64,000 bases of DNA from Chlorokybus atmophyticus (taxonomy: Eukaryota > Streptophyta > Chlorokybophyceae > Chlorokybales > Chlorokybaceae), in NCBI GenBank assembly GCA_009103225.1, contig RHPI01002402.1, positions 818,014 to 882,013 of the forward strand. The letters are read 5' to 3'. Below are positions 12,392 to 23,119 of this stretch, piece after piece (position 1 is the first letter of the stretch; every line of letters begins with the position of its first letter). The position numbers and the translations under genes were made by a program. Under the pieces are notes generated by a model. That model was not told where the DNA came from and made no database searches. It saw nothing but the letters and a program-made list of their open reading frames with translations.

Positions 12392-15300
12392 TCATCGCAA
12401 GGGGCGCCCAGGTCGTCGAGTTTGGGAGCTCAAGCTCTCAACACGCTTGGAAATGTCTGCTGCCTGCAACGAGACATGTTAGCGGTACAGTATGCAGCCG
12501 TCTCGAGAGAGAATTAACTGAAGTAGATCAACTGCAATGCAACTCTCATACCTGCTCGTCTATCCAGATGAGTGAGCTCAGCTGGTTATTCAGAATCTTC
12601 ACAACAACCTCTAGCGGATTGTCCGCATCACCCACAGAAGCTGCTGTGGTCTGGAAACAACAGCAGTCATCATCGTCAATGAATATCACAACATTGCAGC
12701 CGCGTCTGCAACTGCTATCAACCGCACATGCTTCCTACAATGCGTGGAGAAAGCTGCCATCATCACCTTGCTATTGAGACGTGACACCAGGTCTTTCAAC
12801 CTGCCTCCCATGTGGTTCAATTGCGCACTCACATCCTCGGCCATCGCATACCTGACATGCAACAAGAGCATGATGGGCTGACCGTCATAAAACTGTGCTT
12901 GGCAAGCCATGATGGTGTTGGCATCAGGATGCAGGGTTGAAACTGGTCACGTGGCTTACATCATGTTTCGGTCGCTTGCAGCATCATCTTGTAGAATGGC
13001 CTGCCGCTGCTCGGCAAACAACCTCTCAGCCTCGCCTTCAACACCCTCCAGCGCATTGTGCACTTCTGTTTGATGACGGTCGAGAATGTCTAAATGCCTA
13101 TCGAGAGACTCTTGCGCTGCCCCTAACCTTGATATCTCTTCCTGTATATGAAAAGCTAGTGTTAACAATCCAGATGTTGCATGATGCAGGATCACTAATC
13201 ACAAACCTCGAGGCTGAACAACTGCGATCGCTGTTTGAGAATATGCATATCCCATTGTGCCAACGCCTTGGCATGCTCTTCAAACTTTCGGACACGCTCC
13301 TCGAGCTCATTGTGCCATGATGTGATTATCTACAAATCACATGTGAGAAACAAGCAGGATGAGTCATTACACTAGCAAGTAATGTACAGGCAACGCGCGG
13401 CAAACAACACATGCAGGCTGCAACTCACATCTTCCACGGTTTTGCCAACAATCTCAGAAGGGGGTTTCGGTGCATAGGCGGCCGGTGCTGAAGCTGCTGT
13501 TGTGGTGACCAAAGCGGAACTTGTAGCGGACCCTTGTGTGCCAAACAAACTGTACAAGCATGCCCAGACGTGAGAACCGCACAGCGCAACGACTGCTGCA
13601 AACAACACCCCGCACAGCAGGACACAAACCTTGGTGCAGTTGCAGTTTGAGGGGTGGCTGCAGTCCCCGTGGCAAAACTGAATGAGGGTGTCGCTGCCGC
13701 TGTTGTTGCAGCTGAAGCGGCTCCTGTGATGCCAGGAATTGCCAATCAACATCCCCACTGCTTGTGTTTCTGCATCAGCATTTAACAGCGCGACAGTTAA
13801 CTTGCCTGCTGTGCTTGAGGACTGCACAGGAACTGAGAAGCTGAGTGCCGTGGCAGCAGAGGAAGCTCCTGGTGCTGCAGTGCCGAACGCAGGGAGAGTC
13901 CCTGCCTGTTGAGTTGCATCGGCGGTGGCGCCACCAGCGGCGGCTGCAGAGCTCGTCCCTGCTGCTGCTGTCGGTGGCGTGGCAAAAGAAAACCCGGTGG
14001 CTTTACTGCCTGCTGCGGGCATAGAGAACAGGCTGGCACTTGAGCTCGCGGCGGCGGCGGGGGCACCAGAGGAAGCAGTGGCTGGAGTGGAAGGGAATGA
14101 GAATGCTGACCGCAGCAGTAGTCAGCACCGTGTTGCACTTTTCGAGCCAACAAGTGAGGGCTGTGCTAAACGTGAGGCAAAATACAACAGATGGCTACCT
14201 GGCATACTTGCGGCTGTGGTGGCTGCCGCTGCCGCGGACGCGCCAAAGCCCGCAAAGGAAAACACGGGCTGCGTTGCTGCGGCAGTGGAAGCAGCTGTCT
14301 GCGAAGCCGGTGTTGATGCCATGGAAGCCAAACTGAAACCAAAGCCGCCTGCACTAGACGCAGCTGCAGTTGCAGCTGGCATTGAGAAGCCACTTGTTGT
14401 TAATGCGGATGCTGGTGTAGTCACAAGCGACAGAGGTGCTGACGCAGTACCTGCCACAATTGCCATATTACAGCATGACCACATGACGTGCTACTAAAGA
14501 GAAAGCACGAAACCAACCAGGTGTGGTGGCCTTGGCAGTGGTGGTCCCAAAACTCAGGCCGGTGAATGCGGGCGCTGTGCCGAAGGAGAACGGGGAAGCT
14601 GCGGGTGTGGCTGCAGCAGCCGAAGTTGCTGCCGGTGCACTGCTTGCCGACAGGGAGAATGCTGACGGAGTGGATGCGGGCGCCGAAGCCGGCGCAAACT
14701 GGGATGTTGTCTGTTGTCCAGGGGCGGCTCCAAACAACGGCGTTGCTCCTGCTGCAGTGGCAGGTGCGGGGGTGCCGAATGCAGGGGCAGAGGCTCCGAA
14801 GCCAGCACCAAACGCTGGCGTGGAAGCAGCGCCAAATGCTGCCACCGACGAAGCACCAAATGCTGCGCCAAATGAGGGTGTCGATGCTACAGTTGCGGGT
14901 GTGGATGCAGCACCAAAAGCAGGGGTTGCTGCACCAAAGGCAGGCGTTGATGCTGCACCAAAGGGTGTTGCTGCCCCAGATGCAGGAGCAGAAGCTGCTG
15001 TCGCTGGTGTTGATACCGAGGTACCAAAAAGAGAGCCACTAGCTGCTGCTCCAAACCCGGCTGCTGGTGTGGCAGCTGCGCCGAAAGCTGGCGCGCTCCT
15101 GGCTGTGCCAAACATAGGTGTGGAGGCGGCAGCGCCAAATGCTGGAGCAGATGAAGGCGTGGAAGCAGAGCCGAAACCGCCGAAAGAAGGGGTGGACGCT
15201 GGTGCTCCAAAAGCAGGTGTACTATTGGTCGCGCCAAAGCCTCCAGGTGTCGCGCCAAACGCAGGGGTGCTGGCTGCTCCAAAGGCTGGTGTTGATGCGG

Positions 15301-15983
15301 CTCCAAAGGCAGGAGCGGAAGCGGCACCGAACCCAGGTGTGGAGGCGGCGCCGAAAGCGGGCGTTGAGGAGGCGCCGAAGCCCGTGGTTGATGCCGCGGG
15401 TGCACCAAAACCTGGAGTCGATGCGGCTCCAAAGGGCGTGCTACCAAAAGCCGGCTGCGAAGTTGCAGCACCGAAGCCAAACCCTGATGCTGCACTTGAC
15501 GCTCCAAACGCGGGTGCGGCTGCTGACAGGAAGACAAATCAACACGCAGTGCCGCCACCAAGGCACTGGGCCTCCGACAATCAGTGAAGCAATCAGCACT
15601 GTGACATTACAAACTGCAAGCATTCGCGGAAGACGTGACAGTCGCAATGCAAATCACGGCGATTACAAGGCGAAGCAACTAGCAGTTGCCAACGGAGATA
15701 GTTATATACTTGCAGCAATGCATGTACGCATGCACAATGTGATGCAACAACCAACGTCACGCAGCAAGAACATCCGAAGAAAATTTTTGGAACACAACGC
15801 GAGCAACAATCAAACGGGAATCGTACGCGTCATGCCAAACGCTGGCGTTGAGGAGGCGCCAAACGTCCCGCCAGCACCAAAGCCACCGGCGGTGGAGGCG
15901 GGCGTGGACGAGCCGAAGCTGAAGCCGCCAAAGCCAGAAGCAGCGCTACTGGCTCCAAATCCAAAGCCACCCGACCCCGCCAT
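12392..15983 (-). CDS. NUP62: FG-nucleoporin NUP62 (Nsp1 C-terminal domain)
   Basis: ATG at 15983-15981 opens a short exon (to 15827) rich in GFGFG and FSFG, followed by a large exon (about 15530-14518) of more than twenty FGA/FGAAST units, then smaller FG-containing exons (about 14451-14203, 14104-13800, 13738-13630, 13551-13432). The C-terminal coiled-coil domain follows: ITSWHNELEERVRKFEEHAK then QWDMHILKQRSQLFSLE (about 13330-13207), IQEEISRLGAAQESLDRHL (about 13150-12960), AEDVSAQLNHMGGRLKDLV, and PLEVVVKILNNQLSSLIWID (about 12650-12550). The last exon ends with TGA at 12394-12392. This matches the Nsp1_C region of Nup62/Nsp1, which forms the central-channel trimer with Nup54 and Nup58. 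The FG part is the disordered transport barrier. Exon edges in the FG part are approximate. Confidence 0.93.
14518..15532 (-). repeat. FG-repeat coding array of NUP62
   Basis: A degenerate coding repeat of roughly 30 bases encodes variants of FGAASTPA. It reads on the opposite strand as a long open frame of APKAGV-type units, which is an artefact of the repeat. Unit number may vary between strains. Confidence 0.85.
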
Positions 15984-16456
15984 TGCGCTCCCCTCGGCTG
16001 GCAAGACACCGCCGCCACGGCCGCCGCCGCCGCCGCCGCCGCGTACTTCCCCAGCAACCAGCTCGCCAACAACATGAACCCTAATTCTGACCACTTGGTA
16101 AGGGAAAACGACCATTTAGCCTCCGCCAAGCACAGCCAAACCGGAAGACAAAAGCTGGAGTCAGCCATTTATGCGTCCGTCGATGTTTGGGCACACCAAG
16201 CGCTCAGATATGTCCAATGCCGATCCGCAATAAACGAAAAACAAAACGTAAAGGGTTGGATAGAACTATTGGCTCACGCAAGGCGACTAACGTGCGCCAC
16301 GTTGCCTGACGCGACCTTAACGTTAGTTATTTGCTTGCAAGTGCAAGGAATGGTGAGGGAACGGTAACGTTATGGCCTGAGTGCCAGTTCTACGGCTGCC
16401 ACACGCTGTGAGAAAGGCAGCCAGCGGCAGCGTAGGCGGCGGCGGCAGCAGCGACG
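15984..16456. promoter_or_regulatory. Divergent promoter region NUP62 / plastid RPS1
   Basis: The 473 bases between the two ATGs carry both 5' leaders and both promoters. A CCG run at 16010-16042 lies in the NUP62 leader and a GGC run at 16435-16452 lies just before the RPS1 ATG. No TATA box can be assigned with confidence. Confidence 0.5.
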
Positions 16457-18791
16457 ATGGCGGCGATGGAGCAGGTGGCCGCAGCGGCGAGGGTTGGGAG
16501 CAGGAATGCCGCCGTGCTGACGCCCCTGAGGCCACGGCGAGCTGCTGCGCCGGTGCAAGCAGCGGTGCGGAGGGGCGCCCCGGCAGTGGTCGCCGCCGTC
16601 ACCGCCACGAAGCCGGCCCCCGGCCGCTCCCTGGTGGACGAGGTGGAGAGGAGAGTCGAGCGCGCAGAAGCAAGCCCGCTTGAGGGCGTGCCGTTCGGCT
16701 ACAAAGACTTTGAAGCTGCGCTTAGCAAGTTTGACTTCAAGTTCAAGTCAGGCGACAAGGTGTTCAATTCGTCTGTCCTGTTGGTCTGCGCCAACACCGA
16801 GCTGCCCCCGCCGCAAGATCTGCTGAATTGTCTTCTAACCCGTCAACGTGGCTTGCTTTCTTACAATGTCATGCCGTCGTTGTTAAGCTGAAGTTCAGTG
16901 GAGTCGCGCTCCAGTTTGGTTGGGTAGCACGTCTATCGGCAGGTGTACAGCTATTCTGTCAGCTGGTGCTAGCAGCAAGAGGCGTTGCTAAACTGACACA
17001 TTGAAGCCATTGCACCGTTCATTTGCTGTCCTTCAAGTACCTCTGCACAATCGCACATTGGTTGTTGTGACAACCAGCGCAGCCCGCGCAGGTGTTGCAG
17101 CCTGATAAGACTTAGTTGCACACCAGTAAGCATGGTAATGCTTGTCACAATTGGTAGGCTTCTGCATGGCTGTATCGGTTTTACTCAAGTTCCAAGTTTA
17201 ACAGAACACGCATTGCCGCATGCTGCAACCGTCTGCAGAGCATAGTCCGTGGGTGCCTCGCTATTCGAGATGGCCATGCAGGATTGTGCATGACAGTGCC
17301 AACTGTTGATGTCCTCTGTGTGTTCTGCGGTTACATATGTTGACCGAGTGTCTGTTCCGCGCAGGTCAAGGGCACAATATTCAAGGTCGATAACAAAGGC
17401 GCATACGCTGATGTCGGGGCCAAGGCGGCTGCCTTCTGCCCTATTCATGAGTGCTCGATTGTCACCATTGATAAGGTGGAGGAGGCCGTGAGTGTTGGGG
17501 AGACCAGGGAGTTTGAGATTACCAGGGATGATGATCCCGAGGGCGTGCTCACACTCAGCATCCGAAAGTTGGAGTACGAGACCGCATGGCAGCGTGTCAA
17601 GCAGCTGAACGCCGAGGACGTCATGGTGAAGGGAGAGGTGGGTGCAGTTGACACGCACAAGAAAAGCATTGAGCACATGTGAGCCGTAAATGCATGGCTT
17701 GGTTGTGCCTGTAATTATGCTGCTGACTTTATGTGCTAAGTGTTGATGTCCTGCGCTGTAGGTGTTGTCTGTTAACCGTGGCGGTATTCTTGTTATGGTG
17801 GAAGGCCTGCGAGGATTTGTACCCACATCCCACTTGAATGGGGTAAGCAAGATGACCATGTACCAGTTGTGACAGGTTGTGCAACGCAGACTGCTGACTC
17901 TCTGCTTGCAGCCTCCGCGTGAAGACATGATCGGCCAGGAGCTCACACTCAAGTTCCTGGAGGTGGACGATCAGAGGACACGTATAGTGTTGAGCGCGCG
18001 CAAGGCACAGGCAGAATCGCAACTGAAGCAGTTCCAAGTGAGTGTTGGTGGCTGGTAGGTTGTGCGCAGTAGGAGATGGATGTCTGACATGTGGTTACAA
18101 AACCTCGCTGTGCTCTGCAGGTGGGTGATGTGGTTCTTGGCAGAGTGCAAGCTGTCAAGCCATACGGCGCGTTTGTGGACATTGGTGGCATCAACGGGCT
18201 GCTGCACATTAGCCAGATCAGTCATGATCGCATCGCAAATGTTGAGAATGTCCTGAGCGAAGGTGACAAGCTTAAGGTAAGGACATCAGAGAGCTTACCT
18301 CATCCCTGTTGCACCTTGCTGCTTCAGCAGGCTGACTTGACATGTTATGCTGCAGGTCATGATCCTGAGCCATGACAAGGAGAAGGGAAGGATCAGCTTG
18401 ACGACCAAGAAGTTGGAGCCAACTCCCGGTGACATGCTGCGCGATCCTGCCCTAGTTTATGCCAAGGTGAGTGCAGTTTCCCTTCTCCACCACCCTGTGC
18501 TGTTGTATGCAAATGCTACGCAACCCGGTGGTGACATGAATTGAGGGCTCACGTCATGCACTTACAGGCCGATGAGATGGCCGCAACCTTCAAGCAGCGT
18601 GTCGCTGCTGCAGCCAAGGCTGCTGATGCTGATGCTATGCGACTGGCTGCTGATGACAGCGTTGTCACTGAAGAGGTGAGTGGTCGGGTTATGGCAGTGC
18701 TAGACGGTTGGGTGCATGTGATTTTATCGCTTAGAGAACCGCTTTGTTGCAGGTCTTGGATGTGGATGACATTCCTGCTGCTGAGACTTGA
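16457..18791 (+). CDS. RPS1: Plastid 30S ribosomal protein S1 (nuclear-encoded)
   Basis: Eight exons, all with phase-0 junctions: 16457-16759, 17365-17637, 17762-17842, 17912-18037, 18121-18276, 18356-18466, 18568-18675 and 18753-18791, giving 398 codons. The first 55 or so residues are Ala/Arg/Val-rich with few acidic residues, like a chloroplast transit peptide. Three S1 (OB-fold) domains follow. The first includes [20 protein letters not shown]; the second, more divergent, includes [20 protein letters not shown]; the third includes [20 protein letters not shown] and [10 protein letters not shown]. This domain count and length fit plastid RPS1 rather than the six-domain bacterial protein. 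It binds mRNA and helps initiate translation on the plastid 30S subunit. The short acidic end is [10 protein letters not shown]. Confidence 0.94.
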
Positions 18792-20097
18792 GACGTCACA
18801 CTTCATGCACAGTTTGTCGCACAATTGCTCCTCTTCTAGGCAGGGATGGTTCTTGTGGGGCACACACACTGTGTGAACGAGATGTATCACAATCTGTCCG
18901 GTTTCGTGGCTGGGCAAGTGATGTACGAATGCAGAACCACCTGGCGCACTGGGGCGATCGTTCAAAGTGTGCAAAGTCTCTTTTTAGAATTAAGTAGTAC
19001 AGGATACTGGCATGTGTCTAATAGTAACTGTTGGCCGTATGCACATGTGGACATGATGGGATCACCCATTGCAACTGACTGCGCGCAAAAAGCCATGTGT
19101 ATAGTCATTGCAAATGTACCCTGTTTGAGAAAGAGCCCCAGTTACCAGTATGTGCTCACCATTGGTTGCAACCAGCAACGTCATAGACTTGCAAGAGGGC
19201 CAATTGCAAACTGGCCAGTGCAAGTGATGTTGCGAACCAATGATAAAGTAAGTCCCTAACCAATCCAGTTCAAGCACAACGCAGCTCATGGTTGTGTCGA
19301 GATCCTTGGGTTTGGCTTGGTGCAACTCTCATGTGGTTATGAATAAGGCTGTGTGATGTAGCTCAGTTGTGAGTAGTTTTCTTTGCATAACTGTACTAGT
19401 GCTGGCAGCGGCGATCTTGCTCACAAGCACATTACACCAAAGACCACTCGGCCCAATTGCACAGCTACACGCAGTGGAGCTATTATGCAACATCAAGTCC
19501 ATAACAATCAAATCTCATTTCTATGTATCAGCCACGTACATGCCTCATAACAGGTTACAATTGTCACAAACAAGCGAAGCCACATTATATAATACGATTG
19601 GTGCAGCAGCAAGTGCTGCATGAAACGTTTTATCCCGCTAGGTGCCACTTTCATCACACTACATGTGCACAAAAATCAACCATTGCGGACATGCCAACAC
19701 AATTTAGCGCAACCCATCAGCGTAAAACATCTGGTCTGAAAACATGTTGCTCGACAATGCGTTGCCCTCCACAGGATGGCTCCAATATAGGTTGACATGA
19801 TTGGCCATTTGTCTCGATGGCATTTGCTGTATCAATCATAATGTGCATTGCACGTCGTTACGACGCATACTTTCTTGGTATGGTTGACATTTTCTTAATT
19901 GTTAACCACGGTTGGTGTTGGAGGTTGCAAGTGGTTACGACACGATTTTGAACTTCCCATGCATGACTCCACTATAAAAAGTTAACATGTGCACGCCAGT
20001 AATGTAAGATTAATACGGTAGATTGCGATCCAATACCGTTGTGTAAACGCGTAATTGTACATACAATACGAAATAGATGTATCATATGATGTGCGGG
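18792..20097. other. Gene-poor spacer, left of gap 2
   Basis: About 1.3 kb after RPS1. It becomes AT-richer toward the gap. Open frames are short and unrecognised. A weak imperfect inverted repeat lies at about 19187-19230. I see no supported gene. Confidence 0.5.
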
Positions 20098-20855
20098 NNN
20101 NNNNNNNNNNNNNNNNNNNNNNNNNNNNNNNNNNNNNNNNNNNNNNNNNNNNNNNNNNNNNNNNNNNNNNNNNNNNNNNNNNNNNNNNNNNNNNNNNNNN
20201 NNNNNNNNNNNNNNNNNNNNNNNNNNNNNNNNNNNNNNNNNNNNNNNNNNNNNNNNNNNNNNNNNNNNNNNNNNNNNNNNNNNNNNNNNNNNNNNNNNNN
20301 NNNNNNNNNNNNNNNNNNNNNNNNNNNNNNNNNNNNNNNNNNNNNNNNNNNNNNNNNNNNNNNNNNNNNNNNNNNNNNNNNNNNNNNNNNNNNNNNNNNN
20401 NNNNNNNNNNNNNNNNNNNNNNNNNNNNNNNNNNNNNNNNNNNNNNNNNNNNNNNNNNNNNNNNNNNNNNNNNNNNNNNNNNNNNNNNNNNNNNNNNNNN
20501 NNNNNNNNNNNNNNNNNNNNNNNNNNNNNNNNNNNNNNNNNNNNNNNNNNNNNNNNNNNNNNNNNNNNNNNNNNNNNNNNNNNNNNNNNNNNNNNNNNNN
20601 NNNNNNNNNNNNNNNNNNNNNNNNNNNNNNNNNNNNNNNNNNNNNNNNNNNNNNNNNNNNNNNNNNNNNNNNNNNNNNNNNNNNNNNNNNNNNNNNNNNN
20701 NNNNNNNNNNNNNNNNNNNNNNNNNNNNNNNNNNNNNNNNNNNNNNNNNNNNNNNNNNNNNNNNNNNNNNNNNNNNNNNNNNNNNNNNNNNNNNNNNNNN
20801 NNNNNNNNNNNNNNNNNNNNNNNNNNNNNNNNNNNNNNNNNNNNNNNNNNNNNNN
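20098..20855. other. Assembly gap (758 N)
   Basis: Run of N. The left flank ends in GCGGG; the right flank begins GGAGTT and continues with a GGGCGTGGGC-like G-rich stretch (20878-20905). Open frames reported across it are meaningless. Confidence 0.98.
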
Positions 20856-20996
20856 GGAGTTATGGATTTTGATTTTATGGGGGCGTGGGCATGGGCGTGT
20901 GCGTGTATTAATCTTGAGAGTGACATGTTACAAAGGTGATTTCGTATTATCGTATGATGAAGCCATTTGATAAACATTGTTATTAGCGCTCCTTGC

Positions 20997-21133
20997 CTTA
21001 CACTGTCCGACTCGGACAGCGTAAGATAATGAGCCCCATCCCATATAGGCTACAATCGGATTGTAGCCTAAATAAGATGGGGCATATATGAGACATGTGG
21101 CTCCTCCTATGGCAGCGACTTTTGCTGCCATAG
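20997..21133. repeat. Three adjacent hairpins (possible mobile-element end or structured RNA)
   Basis: Three inverted repeats follow one another. (a) 20997-21010 with 21012-21025, 13 of 14 paired and a 1-nt centre. (b) 21033-21083, with an inner perfect 12-bp stem (21046-21057 with 21059-21070) and an outer 8-bp stem (GCCCCATC with GATGGGGC). (c) 21107-21116 with 21124-21133, a perfect 10-bp stem. They begin 140 bases right of gap 2. Confidence 0.8.
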
Positions 21134-21392
21134 CCCAATACTTAGATTAAAATATCGTATTACACGGCCCACAGTGTCAAATCAAGTAAAATTTGGAGTG
21201 CCAACATAAAACACCCACAACATTTGTTACCAAATAAACTTGGCCACTCGCAAACTGGAAAGTTTGTTGTCGCATGAGTTGAGAGGTCTCGAAACACAAA
21301 TCTATGCCTGCAATCTATCTTACGTTATCATGAGCGTCCGCAATGCCACATTGCCTACTTTGATAAACTGGTTGGGAGGGCAAGCTGTGGTG

Positions 21393-21622
21393 GTCAGTGC
21401 TGCGCACGCGGCCGTGGTCGCCCTCTTCCTTAGTGCATTGAGCAGGCTGCAGCGCAAGAGATCCGCTACCTTTGGATAAATGTATTTCGGGCCCCTCGAG
21501 GGCTTCAGTCAGTGCTGCGCACGCGGCCGTGGTCGCCCTCTTCCTTAGTGCAATGAGCAGGCTGCAGCGCAAGAGATCCGCTACCTTTGGATAAATGTAT
21601 TTCGGGCCCCTCGAGGGCTTCA
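21393..21622. repeat. Tandem duplication of a 115-bp unit (two copies)
   Basis: Copy 1 is 21393-21507 and copy 2 is 21508-21622. Both begin GTCAGTGCTGCGCACGCGG and end CTCGAGGGCTTCA. I see only one difference (GCATTG against GCAATG), so the duplication is recent. Confidence 0.93.
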
Positions 21623-22719
21623 TGTTCAATGTCGAAATTTACTTAACCCCATGAACATGCACCCAACACATGCACCGAGCATAGGCCCTTATGCTCGACC
21701 GCGCAATCACGACATTGACTTTGAACAGATCATGAATAAGGTGCTCCAAAGGCCAAACGTCTTCGCCAACATGAAGAACTCGTCTTTTACGCATGGTCAT
21801 TGTACTTCTGGCAGTTGAGCGAGCTTCGCTGCATACTATATAAGCTCTTTTTATGTACATCCCCATGAAGCGAGGGTCACATGTAATGATCATAGAGTAG
21901 GAGGCCTACGTCGTGGCTTGGTCTAAAGGAAAGCTTGTAAAATTTGCATCTGCGTAACTCGCTTGATAACTGCCAATGAAGTCAATAGCTTCGAATTGAC
22001 ACACTGCACTGCATGATGTGTGAGTGAGTGCATGTGCAAGTGCAAATGCTTACGTGTGTGCGTGGTTGTTATATGGGCTGAGCATATGCTTTATTATACA
22101 CGTTATGCCTTATGATATTTCTTCCAGCAAGTGGCGTGTGCGCTGCGAGCGCAAGAGTGGGGGATGCTTAAGAGAGGAGGGGCCATGGTGGAGGACGATA
22201 CCTGGTTAATGACTCTTGACATGGTGCTCTTATCGATAAAGACATGGCGTTGCGTGGGGTAATGTGTGTGTCGCACCGAGTGCAATGGCGGACACCTTGT
22301 GTAGGTTCTGTATGTGTACGGTTGTTGTGTCAAAGAGATGCAAAGGTTTTTTGTGCTTATTCCTTTGTGTTCGGGTCTGGTAGAAGGTAAATACTAAAAC
22401 GCTTGCATGCCAATTGTATAGAGCGGTTTTTACAGTAACCCGCCTGACAAATGATGTGATACACCTCGTCACGCACGGCGTTACTGATGATGCGTGGCGT
22501 TGTGCTGCAGAGGAGAAGAGCAACATAACAATTGCATCCCTTGTCCATCCCTTTGAGCTATACTGCATGCGCAGTGAGTGTGGCAGCATGGGATGAGCTA
22601 GCCTCACAAGCAAGCGCACCGCAGCACAAAGCACATGGTTGGATGGGCGCAAGCTAGGATATGAGGTTATGCATAGTAACACTTGCAGTTGTTAAAATGT
22701 GTACAGTAGGCATACAAAA

Positions 22720-22765
22720 GGAGAGAGAGAGAGAGAGAGAGAGAGCAGCAGCAGCAGCAGCAGCA
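22720..22765. repeat. Compound microsatellite (GA)n(CAG)n
   Basis: About 26 bases of GA repeat followed directly by about seven CAG units, in a non-coding region. Confidence 0.95.
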
Positions 22766-22848
22766 TCATGACACCATGAGTCGTTCCACAACCGACTTTG
22801 AGTTTCATTGAATCACTCTTATATGTCAAACAAAATTCAGCGCTGTGT

Positions 22849-22868
22849 GCATACTACTAGTAGTATGC
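22849..22868. repeat. Perfect 20-nt palindrome
   Basis: GCATACTACTAGTAGTATGC is its own reverse complement, with further partial symmetry outside it (GTG...CAC). Confidence 0.9.
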
Positions 22869-23119
22869 TCATGTGCACCGGATGTCCATGACACTTACAC
22901 TCACACAATGACAATGACTCGAGAGCTCTAGTTGTATGTTGTGCGCAATAATATTGCAATTGGTGTTGCAAATTGTCTCCTGATTGTGGCCCACAATTTG
23001 TGGATATATGTACACACCATTATGACATGCATCATGCATGTGATAATGCGCAACCAATCGCCCCTTGGTCCCTAGAACAATGTCCTCCCTCTGCAGAGTA
23101 TCAATGGCAGCCATGCTGT

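Larger units (their letters stand above)
21134..23119. other. Gene-poor region with duplications and simple repeats
   Basis: Contains the 115-bp tandem duplication at 21393-21622, a (GA)n-(CAG)n microsatellite and a 20-nt palindrome, each listed separately. Open frames, such as the minus-strand one at 21893-21639, resemble no family I know. It may be transposon debris, but no transposase or reverse-transcriptase motif is visible. Confidence 0.5.

Noticed and set aside
14523-15587. Long plus-strand open frame of APKAGV-like repeats
   Set aside because: It is the antisense of the NUP62 FG-repeat exons, which read naturally on the minus strand and lead into the Nsp1 coiled-coil domain.
19982-20977. 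Open frames crossing the 758-base gap
   Set aside because: They are almost entirely N; nothing can be said about coding.
21240-21893. Transposase or other mobile-element protein in the gene-poor zone
   Set aside because: The frames are short, include the duplicated 115-bp unit, and show no catalytic motif.
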